Assembly (NCBI GenBank): GCA_018435665.1
Contig: JAHDND010000022.1
Location: 1-64,000 of the forward strand
Direction: 5' to 3'
Length of the DNA stretch: 64,000 bases
Source of the DNA: Candidatus Thiosymbion sp.
GTDB lineage: Bacteria > Pseudomonadota > Gammaproteobacteria > Chromatiales > Chromatiaceae
The notes below the pieces were generated by a model. It was given only the letters and a program-made list of their open reading frames with translations. It made no database searches and had not been told where the DNA came from. Below, one piece after another: positions 56,112-63,865 of the stretch. Within the stretch, counting starts at the first letter, position 1. Each line of letters starts with the position of its first letter. A program made the position numbers and the translations under genes.

Positions 56112-56244
56112 GTTAGCGTGAGAGCCTGAAAGTCACAGCAAAGTCTTTCATTTTCGGCGGCATGCCCCCCTCATCACAGTTGGCGTGACAGTAATGGCAA
56201 CGGATTCATTTACAGGGGGTGTGGCGCGACCCCTCATGACAGTT
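56112..56244 (-). repeat. Two tandem copies of the dispersed repeat (copies C1, C2)
   Basis: Read on the minus strand there are two units in tandem: C2 (56244-56180) starting AACTGTCATGAGGGGTCGCG, then C1 (56183-56112) starting AACTGTGATGAGG and containing GAAAATGAAAGACTTTGCTG and CACGCTAAC. Both align with copies A and B. They lie ahead of arsS. Confidence 0.75.
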
Positions 56245-56413
56245 GATTCGGCGGCCTGAGGACGCGGTGGTCGGCTGGCTGAATCTCGGGACAGTCACGG
56301 CTGGCCCGGCTGACAGGGCTGACTCAACAACCTTCAATCACGGCATTGAACGCCGTCCAGGTCACCAGTATAACGGCTGGCGATACCCACCCTTAATTGC
56401 AGGATCGCACCCC

Positions 56414-56635
56414 ATGCTCGCCTGGTTTGACCGTCTGCCCCTGCTCTATCTGGTCATCGCCGCCCTGACCCTGGGCTTCGCCCCCTTCGTCCCCGAGCCA
56501 CATCTGTGGGAAAAGCTCAAGTTGCTGGCTGCCGGGGGGTTGACGCGCCCCCTGGACATCTTCGATCTGGTCCTGCACGCCACCCCCTGGCTACTCCTGG
56601 CACTGAAGCTGGCCCGCTCGGGGGTCCGATCCTGA
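56414..56635 (+). CDS. Small membrane protein (RND-transporter-associated type)
   Basis: A 73-residue protein with two membrane helices: RLPLLYLVIAALTLGFAPF, then EPHLWEKLKLLAAGGLTRPL, then IFDLVLHATPWLLLALKLA. Short proteins with this pattern are often annotated as RND transporter components, though no function is shown. ATG 56414 is chosen; the longer frame begins in repeat DNA. Confidence 0.7.
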   Translation: MLAWFDRLPLLYLVIAALTLGFAPFVPEPHLWEKLKLLAAGGLTRPLDIFDLVLHATPWLLLALKLARSGVRS

Positions 56636-56637
56636 CC

Positions 56638-56739
56638 ATGGACAGCGGCGTCACTCTGCTCTTCGTCTATAACGCCGACAGCGGCTTCTTCAACACCCTG
56701 GCGGACACCGGACACAAGCTTTTTTCACCCACCACCTGA
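56638..56739 (+). pseudogene. Truncated conserved protein, VYNADSG family
   Basis: The 33-codon frame LLFVYNADSGFFNTLADTGH then KLFSPTT matches the N-terminus of a conserved proteobacterial hypothetical protein that normally has more than 100 residues. It is cut where the convergent methyltransferase gene ends (56725), so the rest was lost when that gene arrived. Confidence 0.65.
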
Positions 56740-57483
56740 CCGCGTCATCAGGGCGAATACCCCCCAGCCCAGAAATTCGCGCGTGTAAGTGGCGTGGCGC
56801 ACGGGTTCCGAGATCAGTTTGGCGCGAACCTCTTTCGCAAGCTCGTCGTCGGGATTGGCTTCAAGCCACCGGCGCATGGTGAGCCACTTGGCCGCCTCGT
56901 ATCGATCCCAGCCGTCTTGGTCCGCCAAGACCATTTCCACGACGTCGTAGCCGAGATGGCCGAAAGACGCGAGCAGTTCTGGCAGCGGGAGAAAGTCGGA
57001 GATGGCGCCGGCAAGACACCCCCTTGCAACCTCTCCCGTCGGCGGTAACCGCAGCCAGTAGGGCTCGCCGATGAGGATGATCCCTCCGGAGCTGAGGCTC
57101 CGCGCCAGAAGCTCGATAGTGCCGGCGACTCCCCCGCCGATCCATGTGGCACCGACACAGGCGGCCACACCGGCCTTCTCCTCAGAGACGAAGTCGGCGG
57201 CATCACCGTGGATGAACTGGACTTGATCGGCGACACCGAGTTCATCCGCGCGGCGTTTCGCTTGCTCGGTGAACAACTGGCTCATGTCGATGCCGGTGCC
57301 GGTGACGCCGTAATCGCGCGCCCAGGTGCATAGCATCTCCCCCGAGCCGCTGCCGAGGTCGAGCACCCGGGTCCCCGTTTCCAAACGCAGCGCCGCGCCG
57401 AGGGTGGCGAGCTTTTCGGGTGTGAACGGGTTATGGATGCGATGAGCGCTCTCAGTGATGGTGAAGATCCGTGGAATATCCAC
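56725..57483 (-). CDS. SAM-dependent methyltransferase
   Basis: A 252-residue class I methyltransferase: VLDLGSGSGEMLCTWARDY (motif I, about residues 38-56), IDMSQLFTEQAKRRADEL, FIHGDAADF, ACVGATWIGGGVAGTIELL. It resembles YjhP-like or COG2230 enzymes; the substrate is unknown. It is convergent with the truncated gene at 56638. Confidence 0.85.
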   Translation of the reverse strand: MDIPRIFTITESAHRIHNPFTPEKLATLGAALRLETGTRVLDLGSGSGEMLCTWARDYGVTGTGIDMSQLFTEQAKRRADELGVADQVQFIHGDAADFVSEEKAGVAACVGATWIGGGVAGTIELLARSLSSGGIILIGEPYWLRLPPTGEVARGCLAGAISDFLPLPELLASFGHLGYDVVEMVLADQDGWDRYEAAKWLTMRRWLEANPDDELAKEVRAKLISEPVRHATYTREFLGWGVFALMTRSGGG

Positions 57484-57587
57484 TGCAGTAAATTACCTTG
57501 TGGGTGTGAATTAGGTATCTGAATAGATTCGGTCATTGCCTATCGTACTAGCTCAGGGGTGCGAAGCTGACTTACCGCGAAGCGCCT

Positions 57588-57606
57588 CCAGAGTGCGCCA
57601 CTCTGG
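57588..57606. repeat. Intergenic hairpin
   Basis: Perfect 8-bp arms CCAGAGTG/CACTCTGG around CGC. It lies between the methyltransferase start and the HTH gene end. No T-run. Confidence 0.5.
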
Positions 57607-57696
57607 CAGAGGAGTGGTTAGCGAGATTTTTCAGGTTGGCTTCTCCATTGCTCACTATTACCGAGAAGGCGATCCGGTCAAAGCTGGGGGATGGTT

Positions 57697-57975
57697 TCAG
57701 GCAGCATCCTCGTCCTCCTCCCCCAGCCTGAAGCGGGCGGCGACTTCCTCCATGGTCGGCATGCGAGCTTGTTCCAGCCGCATCTCCAGGCCCAGCGCCC
57801 CCAGCACGGCCATGAGGGAGGAGAGGGTAACGTCCTCGCCCGCTTCGATCCGGTAGATCACCTCCCGCACCTTGCCGGCGCGATGCGCCAGGTCCTTGAT
57901 CGTGAGGCCGAGTGCTTGCCGGCGCGCTTTTAGCGTGCGGCCGAGTTCATCGGGAAAGCGGATGGTGTCAGTCAT
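57697..57975 (-). CDS. Orphan XRE/HipB-like DNA-binding protein
   Basis: A 92-residue helix-turn-helix protein: RTLKARRQALGLTIKDLAHR, then AGKVREVIYRIEAGEDVTLS and LMAVLGALGLEM. This matches HipB-type antitoxins or XRE repressors. ATG 57975 (MTDTIRFPDELG) is chosen. No toxin lies next to it; the hipA relic at 28769 is far away. Confidence 0.8.
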   Translation of the reverse strand: MTDTIRFPDELGRTLKARRQALGLTIKDLAHRAGKVREVIYRIEAGEDVTLSSLMAVLGALGLEMRLEQARMPTMEEVAARFRLGEEDEDAA

Positions 57976-58254
57976 GGCTGACATTTTTGGGGGAGATGCC
58001 GAAGTTTGCAAGTTAGGACTGACACAGTCGCCCCCCCTAATTCACTGGCTGTTTCCAGCCCAGGCAGTCCCTCGCCCGAGGTGGCTGCTGGATTGATCAC
58101 CGGCCCAAGGAAGGAGGAGACGGTGGCTCGATGATGCGCAGGGGCAGCCAACAATCTCGCCTGCACCGAGATCGGCCTGCCCGCGGCCCACCCTTCGGCT
58201 CGCCCCTCGTCCAGGGTAGGGCGAACGGGAGCCTTCAAAACGGGGGCATTCAAT

Positions 58255-58920
58255 TTAGTCGCTCACCACGGGCAGCCCGGCGCGGCGCCACTCCGGCAGC
58301 CCGTCTTCGAGGCGGCGCGCGGTGAAGCCTGCCTGGCGCAACCTGGCCACGGCCTCGAAGGACAACACGCACCAGGGCCCCCGGCAATAGGCCACCACCT
58401 CGCGATCCGGGGGCAGGTCCCGGAGCCGCTCCTGCAAGCGCTCCAGGGGGACATTCAGGGCCCCGGCCACGTGGCCCTGGGCGTACTCCTCGGGGGGGCG
58501 CACATCCAGGACCGTCACCAGGCCGGCGCGCACCCGGTCCAGCAGGTCCTGGGCCGGCACCGGCTCCAGGGCGTCGCGCCCCCGCAGGTAGGTCCCGACC
58601 AGGTCCTCGACCGCGTCGAGGTGGGCCGCGGCGATGCCGCGCAGCACGCCCAGCACATCCAGCACGCGCTCGTCCCCCAGGGTGTAGCGGATATGCTTGC
58701 CATCGCGCCGCGCCTGCACCAGACCCGCCGCCTTGAGTTGCTGCAAGTGCTTGGAGGTATTGGCGATGGACAGCCCGGCGACCTGGGCCAGGTCCTCCAC
58801 GCTGCGCTCCCCCTGGGCGAGGTAATCCAGCAGTTCCAGGCGGGAGCCATGCCCCAACGCCCGAGCGACGACCGCCAGTTGAGCAAACAGGGCCTGCTTG
58901 GGATCGTGACTAGGAGGCAT
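58255..58920 (-). CDS. ArsR-family regulator fused to rhodanese
   Basis: A 221-residue fusion. An ArsR winged helix (about 10-100; RLELLDYLAQGERSVEDLAQ, LSIANTSKHLQQLKAAGLV) is followed by a rhodanese domain (about 120-215; VTVLDVRPPEEYAQGH) with the active-site loop YCRGPWCVLS, Cys present. Such fusions are thought to sense sulfane sulfur or persulfides. It has a likely operator in front (58972-58993) and faces the divergent desaturase operon. ATG 58920 has AGGAGG-like sequence nearby but on the wrong side, so the start is moderately sure. Confidence 0.85.
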   Translation of the reverse strand: MPPSHDPKQALFAQLAVVARALGHGSRLELLDYLAQGERSVEDLAQVAGLSIANTSKHLQQLKAAGLVQARRDGKHIRYTLGDERVLDVLGVLRGIAAAHLDAVEDLVGTYLRGRDALEPVPAQDLLDRVRAGLVTVLDVRPPEEYAQGHVAGALNVPLERLQERLRDLPPDREVVAYCRGPWCVLSFEAVARLRQAGFTARRLEDGLPEWRRAGLPVVSD

Positions 58921-58971
58921 GACGGACTCCGCGGCTAGTTCGGCAACGATCGGCATTATAACGGGCCAGGC

Positions 58972-58993
58972 TTCAATCAACCCGATAGTTGAA
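58972..58993. promoter_or_regulatory. Probable ArsR-type operator
   Basis: A 22-bp site TTCAA-N12-TTGAA lies between the divergent ArsR-rhodanese gene and the desaturase gene. Symmetric TTCAA/TTGAA ends fit ArsR-family regulators. It could control both directions. Confidence 0.5.
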
Positions 58994-59061
58994 TAAAGCG
59001 CCTTCATCTGCCAGACTCAGGTCCAAGCAACCAACAACCGGACCCCCGGAGGCAGAGGACC

Positions 59062-59997
59062 GTGGAGACCTTCGTCCAGACCCATGAGGCGGCCATCCGC
59101 CTCACCGCCTTCTTCAGCATCTTTGCCGCCATGGCCTTGTGGGAATGGCGCGCCCCGCGGCGGGCCCTGACCGTCTCCAAGGCCCTACGCTGGGCCAGCA
59201 ACCTGGGGCTGGTGGTCCTGAACACCGTCCTGCTGCGCCTGGCCTTTCCCATCGCGGCGGTGGGGCTGGCGGCGACAGCCTCGGCCCAGGGCTGGGGCCT
59301 GCTCAATCAGTTTCCCCTCTCCCCCTGGCTGGCGATCCCCCTGGCGGTGATGGCCCTCGACCTGGCCATCTGGGCGCAGCACGTCTTCTTCCACGCCGTG
59401 CCGGCCCTGTGGCGGCTGCACCGGGTCCACCACGCCGACCTGGACTATGACCTCACCACCGGGGCGCGCTTCCACCCCATCGAGATCCTGCTGTCCATGC
59501 TGATCAAGTTCGCCGTCATCCTGGCCCTGGGGCCTTCTGTGGTGGCGGTGATCCTGTTCGAGGTCATCCTCAACGGCATGGCCATGTTCAACCACGGCAA
59601 CGTCGGCCTGCCCCGCGGACTGGACCGGCGGTTGCGCTGGGTCTTCGTCACCCCCGACATGCACCGGGTCCACCACTCCATCGCGGAGGACGAGACCAAC
59701 TCCAACTTTGGCTTCAACCTGTCCTGGTGGGACCGGCTCTTCGGCACCTACCGTGACCAACCCCGCGCCGGTCAGATCGGCATGACCATCGGCATCGACG
59801 ACCACCGCGACCCGCGGGAGGTCGCCGCCCTGCCGGGAATGCTGGCCCTGCCCTTCCGTGGCGCCATCACCGGCTATGCCATCAACCGCCGGCATTGGGG
59901 AGAAGAGGACCAGACCCGCGCCGCCCCTGGTCGGGCTCAACGTGGATCGGGTAGCGCGGGTGGCGCGGGCGAACAGGCCGGGAGACAGCAGCCATGA
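59062..59997 (+). CDS. Sterol desaturase-family membrane hydroxylase
   Basis: A 311-residue membrane protein of the fatty acid hydroxylase/sterol desaturase group. Three histidine boxes bind the di-iron site: HVFFH, HRVHHADLDYD and HRVHHSIAEDETN, in four to five helices. The last 30 residues are low-complexity. GTG 59062 has GGAGG upstream. The stop overlaps the next gene (ATGA). The substrate is unknown. Confidence 0.85.
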   Translation: METFVQTHEAAIRLTAFFSIFAAMALWEWRAPRRALTVSKALRWASNLGLVVLNTVLLRLAFPIAAVGLAATASAQGWGLLNQFPLSPWLAIPLAVMALDLAIWAQHVFFHAVPALWRLHRVHHADLDYDLTTGARFHPIEILLSMLIKFAVILALGPSVVAVILFEVILNGMAMFNHGNVGLPRGLDRRLRWVFVTPDMHRVHHSIAEDETNSNFGFNLSWWDRLFGTYRDQPRAGQIGMTIGIDDHRDPREVAALPGMLALPFRGAITGYAINRRHWGEEDQTRAAPGRAQRGSGSAGGAGEQAGRQQP

Positions 59998-60779
59998 AGG
60001 CGGCCCCGCGTTGGCTCCTGGGCCTGGGCCTGGCCGCCGGCATCGCCCTGGCCCTGGTCTACCGCGAGCACCTGGACGCCGCCGCCCTGACGGACTGGGT
60101 GACCGCTGCCGGACCAGCGGGGCCCCTGATCTTCATGGGCCTCTATGCCATCGCCACCCTCTTCTTCCTGCCCGGCTCCCTGCTGACCCTCGCCGGCGGC
60201 GCCCTCTTCGGACCGGTCTGGGGGACCCTCTGGAATCTCACCGGCGCCACCCTTGGGGCCGTTCTGGCCTTCCTGGTGGCCCGCTATCTGGCCGCTGACT
60301 GGGTCCAGGCCCGCGCCGGGGGGCTGCTCAAGCGCCTGATGCAGGGCGTGACGGCTGAAGGCTGGCGTTTCGTCGCCTTCACCCGCCTGGTGCCCGTCTT
60401 CCCCTTCAACCTGCTCAACTATGCCCTGGGGCTGACGCGCATCCCCTTTCTGCCCTATCTGCTCGCCACCGCGATCGGCATGGTGCCGGGGGCCATCGCC
60501 TACACCTGGCTGGGCTATGCCGGCCGCGAGGCGGCGGGCGGGGGCGAGGGCCTGATCCAGAAGGGCCTCATCGCCCTCGCCCTGCTGGCGGCCCTGGCCT
60601 TCCTGCCGCGGCTGGTGGCGCGCCTGCGCCAGGCCCCCTGGCTGGCGCAGGCCGGGGTACAGGTACCCCAGACCCCCTCTGGCTCGACGCCCACCCCTCC
60701 AGCCACCAGCCGCCTGACTGTTACCACCCCCAAGGCCGCCACCTCTTCGGCCTCTTCCCCCACCACCGCGGAGCAGTAA
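59994..60779 (+). CDS. TVP38/TMEM64 (VTT domain) membrane protein
   Basis: A 261-residue membrane protein of the DedA-like VTT family: LFFLPGSLLTLAGGALFGPVW (motif F/YxxPGSxLxxxGG), FTRLVPVFPFNLLNYALGLT, and a Gly/Thr/Pro-rich C-terminal tail. These proteins move lipids or keep membrane balance. It is translationally coupled to the desaturase gene. Confidence 0.85.
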   Translation: MKAAPRWLLGLGLAAGIALALVYREHLDAAALTDWVTAAGPAGPLIFMGLYAIATLFFLPGSLLTLAGGALFGPVWGTLWNLTGATLGAVLAFLVARYLAADWVQARAGGLLKRLMQGVTAEGWRFVAFTRLVPVFPFNLLNYALGLTRIPFLPYLLATAIGMVPGAIAYTWLGYAGREAAGGGEGLIQKGLIALALLAALAFLPRLVARLRQAPWLAQAGVQVPQTPSGSTPTPPATSRLTVTTPKAATSSASSPTTAEQ

Positions 60780-60782
60780 CCC

Positions 60783-61127
60783 ATGTCAAGCCTGTTCATC
60801 CTCAATGATCCACCCTACGGCACCGAGCGTAGCTTCAATGCCCTGCGCCTGGCCAAGGCCCTCACGACTAAGAACGAGCCGGTCTGCGTCTTCCTCATGG
60901 CCGATGCGGTCGCCTGCGCCAAGGCCGGCCAGAAGGTGCCCCAGGGTTACTACAACCTGGAGCTGATGGTGAAGGCCGTGGCCCGCAAGGGAAAGGTGCT
61001 GTTGTGCGGCACCTGCATGGACGCCCGCGGCATCACCGAGGCGGAGTTGGTGGAGGGGGCGCAGCGCAGCACTCTCGACGCACTGGCCGAGGAAACCCTG
61101 GCCGCTGAACGCGTAATGGTCTTCTGA
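60783..61127 (+). CDS. DsrE-family sulfur relay-like protein
   Basis: A 114-residue DsrE/DsrF-fold protein: FILNDPPYGTERSFNALRLA, VCVFLMADAVACAKAGQ, and LLCGTCMDARGI, with a conserved Cys pair where sulfur carriers bind persulfide. It follows the VTT gene by 3 nt. Together with the ArsR-rhodanese gene it points to sulfane sulfur handling. Confidence 0.85.
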   Translation: MSSLFILNDPPYGTERSFNALRLAKALTTKNEPVCVFLMADAVACAKAGQKVPQGYYNLELMVKAVARKGKVLLCGTCMDARGITEAELVEGAQRSTLDALAEETLAAERVMVF

Positions 61128-61139
61128 ATCCTCGCAACC

Positions 61140-61167
61140 GCCGGGTCTTGGCAAGACCCGGCCCTAC
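61140..61167 (-). repeat. REP-like hairpin with GTAG foot
   Basis: On the minus strand GTAGGG precedes a near-perfect palindrome (GCCGGGTCTTG/CAAGACCCGGC). It follows the dsrE-like stop by 13 nt and could also end transcription. The pattern matches that at 24015. Confidence 0.55.
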
Positions 61168-61204
61168 CTGGACAATGGACGGCCCCTACCCTGGGAGCCC
61201 TGTC

Positions 61205-61717
61205 ATGACCCCTGCCGACGGTACCTCCGGCCAGCGAGGCCCTGATGAGGAGATCACCCAGACCCTCTGGCCCTCCCCGGACTATAACCGCCAGATCGAG
61301 CGACTCCGGTCAGCCATCGGAGAGACCATCTACCTGGCTGAGTTGGGCGACAGCCAGGTCCAACTCGGTGTCCGTCTGACGGGGACCCCTTACGTGCTCC
61401 TGGGACTGATCGACTTTCCCCGCCCTGATCCGACCCGGGGCCTGGCCCCCCATCTGCTCCTGCTGGACGACGGGCGCGGGGTGAACCTGGGGCGTATCGC
61501 GCGCGTCAGTCGCCGCCCCTTCGCGCCCCAGCCGACGGAACTGCTCTATCAGGACCGGGCCGCCCAGCAACACCTGTTGTTCGCCGAGCGGCGTTTGTCG
61601 CGGGAATTCCTTGGCGTGCGCAGCCGGGTGACGCTGGGTGAATGTCTCGGCTACTCCCCGCCCGAGGTAGCCCGACTCATCGCCGGTCCGCGGGATCACG
61701 AAACCGGGGCCCCCTAA
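61205..61717 (+). CDS. Hypothetical protein
   Basis: A 170-residue soluble protein. The middle reads NRQIERLRSAIGETIYLAEL, GTPYVLLGLIDFPRPDP and HLLLLDDGRGVNLGRIARVS. There is no signal peptide or membrane segment. I do not recognise the family. ATG 61205 has GGGAGC upstream. It lies alone between a REP-like hairpin and the MITE copy. Confidence 0.65.
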   Translation: MTPADGTSGQRGPDEEITQTLWPSPDYNRQIERLRSAIGETIYLAELGDSQVQLGVRLTGTPYVLLGLIDFPRPDPTRGLAPHLLLLDDGRGVNLGRIARVSRRPFAPQPTELLYQDRAAQQHLLFAERRLSREFLGVRSRVTLGECLGYSPPEVARLIAGPRDHETGAP

Positions 61718-61847
61718 GCGGCATCCCGATCGCCGGTCTCGTTCGTCAGCGTGACAACCAAGGCGAATACCTTAATTTTCAGATGGTTTGCGCGCCGTCT
61801 CATGACTATTACACACCCTCATTCCAGTTTTCGGCCTCGATAGGGAA

Positions 61848-61944
61848 GGTCGGGTGGCGTCTGGTGGGGTGTCGACCGCAGGTAGGGGGTCGTCAAGCCT
61901 ACAGGGACGTATCCAGGTTGTCCTCCGCCAGACGCCACCCGGCC
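61848..61944 (-). mobile_element. MITE-like element, copy 2
   Basis: A 97-bp element with inverted ends (GGTCGGGTGGCGTCTGG / CCAGACGCCACCCGGCC). The interior, read in reverse complement, is nearly the same as copy 1, including GTCGTCAAGCCT. It lies in the gene-free gap (61718-62013) before the acyl carrier protein gene. No coding frame. Confidence 0.75.
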
Positions 61945-62013
61945 CGTAAAAACCGAAACTTGATGTGCGGTGTCTTTAGCGAGGATATGGGCTCCAGCGT
62001 AGTTGGCGAGGTC

Positions 62014-62277
62014 TCAGAGACCGCCGAGCCTGGCCGCCAGGTAAGTAGCCACGTCATCCATGCTGCGCAGCTTGGGGTAGTCGAGTTCAGGGATATCGAC
62101 CCCCAGGCGGCGATGGAGGGCGGTGAACCAGTTGAGGAAATCCATGGAGTCCAGGTCGAAGACCTCACGCAGGTCGGCATCCGGGGGGATGGTCTCATCG
62201 GCCAGGTCGGGGGCGACGTTGGTCAACTCCTCCAGGGTGGCGGCCAGGATCTGGTCTTTGGTCATGGCAGTGCTCAT
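62014..62277 (-). CDS. Stand-alone acyl carrier protein
   Basis: An 87-residue acyl carrier protein: TLEELTNVAPDLADETIPPD and VFDLDSMDFLNWFTALHR; the Ser in DSMD is the phosphopantetheine site. ATG 62277 (MSTAMTKDQ) has GAGGAGG upstream. It lies 47 nt downstream of an E2 acyltransferase gene, so it may accept the acyl group from a 2-oxoacid dehydrogenase complex. Confidence 0.9.
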   Translation of the reverse strand: MSTAMTKDQILAATLEELTNVAPDLADETIPPDADLREVFDLDSMDFLNWFTALHRRLGVDIPELDYPKLRSMDDVATYLAARLGGL

Positions 62278-62324
62278 CGTCAAGCTCCTCCTCAGGTCCT
62301 CAAATGGAGGACCAGCGCTCAGCA

Positions 62325-63719
62325 TCACAGGTTTTCGGGCTCGTGCAGGCGCTGAGCCACCTGGGCCAGAAAAAGGGCGCCACGGTGGCCGTCACTGTGG
62401 CGATGATCGGCGGCCAGCGTGACGGTGACGACCTGCCGCGGCACGACCCGATCCTCCAGGACCCAGGGCGCCGGCCGCGGGGTGCCGAAGCCAACGATCG
62501 CCACCTGGGGCGGATAGATGATGCCGTAGAGGCGGTCCACCCCGCGCTCGCCCAGGCTGGAGACGGTGATGGTCGGGTCCGCCAATTCCGAGGCGCGCAG
62601 GCCACCGCTCCGGACCCGGGCCACCAGATCGCGCAGCTTGGCCATGAGGGTATCGAGATCCAGGTGGTCGGTATCATGGATGGCCGGCGCCACCAGCCCA
62701 CCGCCGCGGATGGCCGTGGCGCAGCCCACGTGGATGGCGGCGGAGGGCTCGAAACGCCCCTCCCGGTCAAAGCCGTTGAGCTCGGGAAAGCCCTTGAGGG
62801 TCAGGGCCACGGCCTTGATGAAGAGCACACCCATGAGCAGGCGCCGCTCCGGCGGTAGTTCGGCATTGCGCTGGGCAAGCCAGTCGCTGGCCGGGGTCAG
62901 ATCGACGTCCTGGCTCAGATAGTAGTGGGGGATCTCCCGTTTGGCGTGGGCCATGGCCGCGGCGATGGCCTGGCGCATGGCGGCCAGGTCCAGGCCAGGG
63001 TGGGCCGGGCGGCGACCGGCCGTGGCCGAGGCTGCTGGTGTCGCCAGTGGAGGAACCGTCGGGGATGGAGCCGGCGCCCGGGGAGCGGCTTGAGGGGTGC
63101 CACTCGCCAGGGCCACGGCTGCCGACCGTACATCCGCCAGGACGATGGCCCCACCGGGACCAGTGCCGACAAGCCCATCCAGGCTCAGCCCCCGCTGCTG
63201 GGCCAGGCGGCGGGCAGCCGGAGAGGCACGGGGGTCGACGGCCTCCGGCATTGACGGTGATGGAGGGATCAGCGGGGCTGAACGGGGAGGCGATTCTCCG
63301 GATGATGGCGCCACGGGCGTTGACAACTTGGGAAATGGCGCCTGGGGTGATGGCGCTAAAGGGGGTGCCGCCTCGGTCACCCCGATAGCGCTGGCCGTCA
63401 TGTCCGCAGGCAGGCTCTCAGACAAGACCTCAGTCAGCCCCCCGGACTGGACCCCGGTCCTTTGATCCGGGGGCGTGACCATCGCGGCCTCCAGCTCCGC
63501 CAAAGGGGTACCCACGGGCACCGTCTGGCCCACCTCGATGAGCTGGCGGCCCATGACGCCGTCATGAAAGACCTCGACTTCGATGGCGCCCTTCTGGGTT
63601 TCCACCACGGCGATGACGTCGCCCTTGGCAAAGGTCTGGCCAGGTTGCAGGACCCATTCGATGAGGGTGCCGGCCTCCATGTCGGCGCCAAGGGAAGGCA
63701 TGCGATAAAGGCTGATCAT
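62325..63719 (-). CDS. Dihydrolipoyl acyltransferase (E2) of a 2-oxoacid dehydrogenase
   Basis: A 464-residue E2 core. The lipoyl domain (about 1-80) has ETQKGAIEVEVFHDG with the Lys for lipoate. A Pro/Ala-rich linker follows. The E3-binding domain (about 165-200) reads SPAARRLAQQRGLSLDGLVG. The catalytic domain (about 240-464) ends in LAADHRHSDGHRGALFLA, with the His-Asp active pair. ATG 63719 (MISLYRMPSLGADM) is chosen as a standard E2 start; a TTG at 63749 is possible. It follows E1-beta. Confidence 0.9.
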   Translation of the reverse strand: MISLYRMPSLGADMEAGTLIEWVLQPGQTFAKGDVIAVVETQKGAIEVEVFHDGVMGRQLIEVGQTVPVGTPLAELEAAMVTPPDQRTGVQSGGLTEVLSESLPADMTASAIGVTEAAPPLAPSPQAPFPKLSTPVAPSSGESPPRSAPLIPPSPSMPEAVDPRASPAARRLAQQRGLSLDGLVGTGPGGAIVLADVRSAAVALASGTPQAAPRAPAPSPTVPPLATPAASATAGRRPAHPGLDLAAMRQAIAAAMAHAKREIPHYYLSQDVDLTPASDWLAQRNAELPPERRLLMGVLFIKAVALTLKGFPELNGFDREGRFEPSAAIHVGCATAIRGGGLVAPAIHDTDHLDLDTLMAKLRDLVARVRSGGLRASELADPTITVSSLGERGVDRLYGIIYPPQVAIVGFGTPRPAPWVLEDRVVPRQVVTVTLAADHRHSDGHRGALFLAQVAQRLHEPENL

Positions 63720-63865
63720 GGGCAGTACGGTCGAGTTCTGGACAGCCAAGGTTCATGCGGAGGCGCGCCACATCCTCGATGATGGAAACTTCGAGGGTAC
63801 GTTTCACGCTAGAATTTTCATCTATTTGATATTATTATATTTTATTAGTCAACAAGAATGGATAC

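Noticed and set aside
57972..58253. A 93-codon minus-strand frame between the HTH gene and ArsR-rhodanese
   Set aside because: No recognisable motif, no clear ribosome site, and it overlaps the HTH gene start.
63562..63807. An 81-codon minus-strand frame starting MKRTLEVSIIEDVARL
   Set aside because: It overlaps the E2 lipoyl domain in another frame and becomes Arg/Gly-rich; the first 30 codons sit in the E1-E2 gap but match nothing known.
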